Assembly: GCA_009778265.1 (NCBI GenBank)
Contig: WRKA01000127.1
Location: forward strand, 1 to 5,935
Source: Methanomassiliicoccaceae archaeon
GTDB lineage: Archaea; Thermoplasmatota; Thermoplasmata; Methanomassiliicoccales; Methanomethylophilaceae
Direction: 5' to 3'
Length of the DNA stretch: 5,935 bases
Shown: piece after piece, positions 5,580-5,935 of the stretch
How positions within the stretch are numbered: the first letter of the stretch is position 1
Layout of the letters: every line of letters starts with the position of its first letter
Notes under the pieces: model-generated
What the model saw: the letters and a program-made list of their open reading frames with translations, nothing else
Told to the model about the DNA's origin: nothing
Databases searched by the model: none
Made by a program: the position numbers and the translations under genes

Positions 5580-5935
5580 ATGTTCCGCGGTATGATCACC
5601 GCTATAATCACTCCGTTCGGGAGGGACGGCTCCATAGACGAGGATGCGCTCAGAAGGCTCATCTCCTTCCAGGAGGAGAACGGCGCCGACGCCATAGTGC
5701 CCTGCGGCTCGACCGGCGAATCCGCTACGTTATCGTTCGACGAACATGTGAAAGTGGTGGAGATCGCGGTCGATCAGGTGAGACACGCCAAGGTGATAGC
5801 CGGCGCGGGAAGCAACTCCACATCCGAGGCGATATCGCTCAGCAGACGCGCCGAGAACGCGGGGGCCGACGGCATACTTTCAATATCGCCGTACTACAAC
5901 AGACCGACGCAGGACGGTATTTTCAGACATTACGA
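5580..5935 (+). CDS. dapA: 4-hydroxy-tetrahydrodipicolinate synthase DapA, N-terminal part, cut by window edge
   Basis: DapA condenses pyruvate with aspartate semialdehyde in the first committed step of diaminopimelate/lysine synthesis. The visible 118 residues are the first half of a TIM barrel: MFRGMITAIITPFGRDGSID (1-20), PCGSTGES (41-48), AGAGSNST (74-81) and SPYYNRPTQDG (103-113). The STGE loop corresponds to the carboxylate-binding TTGE of E. coli DapA, with Ser in place of the first Thr. Y106 aligns with the catalytic-triad Tyr donated by the neighbouring subunit. The Schiff-base Lys and the other active-site Tyr lie beyond the window. The YYNRPTQDG motif favours DapA over related lyases such as N-acetylneuraminate lyase or KDG aldolase. 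The ATG follows the lrp TGA with no gap, and no good SD precedes it, so translation is probably coupled to lrp. Confidence 0.93.
   Translation, partial: MFRGMITAIITPFGRDGSIDEDALRRLISFQEENGADAIVPCGSTGESATLSFDEHVKVVEIAVDQVRHAKVIAGAGSNSTSEAISLSRRAENAGADGILSISPYYNRPTQDGIFRHY

Noticed and set aside
1..5935. Mobile elements, CRISPR arrays, tRNA or rRNA genes, toxin-antitoxin or defence genes
   Set aside because: No transposase, integrase, regular repeat array, tRNA cloverleaf or defence motif was seen on either strand. Gene content and codon style look uniform.

Overview
The window looks like chromosomal DNA of a methanogenic or otherwise anaerobic archaeon, most plausibly of the Thermoplasmata/Methanomassiliicoccales type. 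This is an inference. It rests on archaeal TATA-like elements about 24-28 nt upstream of start codons with no Shine-Dalgarno (SD) sequence (leaderless genes), on frequent ATA and AGA/AGG codons, on oligo-T tracts rather than hairpin terminators, and on the gene set: a LarA-like nickel enzyme, the AmmeMemoRadiSam radical SAM protein, an archaeal A24 preflagellin/prepilin peptidase and an Lrp-type regulator. All five complete genes end in TGA, which fits a pyrrolysine-using lineage that avoids TAG, but five stops prove nothing alone.

Layout. Positions 1-440 (minus strand) hold the N-terminal part of a LarA/DUF2088 protein that runs off the left edge. A 126-bp divergent promoter region follows, containing a perfect 11-bp inverted repeat. 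On the plus strand, thiL (thiamine-monophosphate kinase, best start GTG 567) overlaps amrS (radical SAM) by 38 bp, so the two probably form one operon. amrS ends 2 bp from the end of a convergent minus-strand A24 peptidase gene. That gene is divergent from a plus-strand MscS-type channel with a signal peptide and a predicted extracytoplasmic beta-rich domain. A 179-bp AT-rich gap carries the mscS terminator-like T tracts and a well-formed promoter and SD for an Lrp/AsnC regulator gene. The regulator's stop codon abuts the ATG of dapA, which runs off the right edge.

How the genes fit together. The window is a set of short housekeeping units rather than a mobile island; I see no transposase, integrase, tRNA, CRISPR array or phage gene. 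The clearest functional pair is lrp-dapA, likely a local regulator of diaminopimelate/lysine synthesis, with a dyad over its own predicted transcription start. The thiL-amrS pair links the last step of thiamine diphosphate synthesis to a radical SAM enzyme of unsettled function. The least explained non-coding signals are the 11-bp inverted repeat between larA and thiL and the 8-bp dyad upstream of lrp. No gene-free stretch exceeds 300 bp. I did not find a clearly new multi-gene system here.
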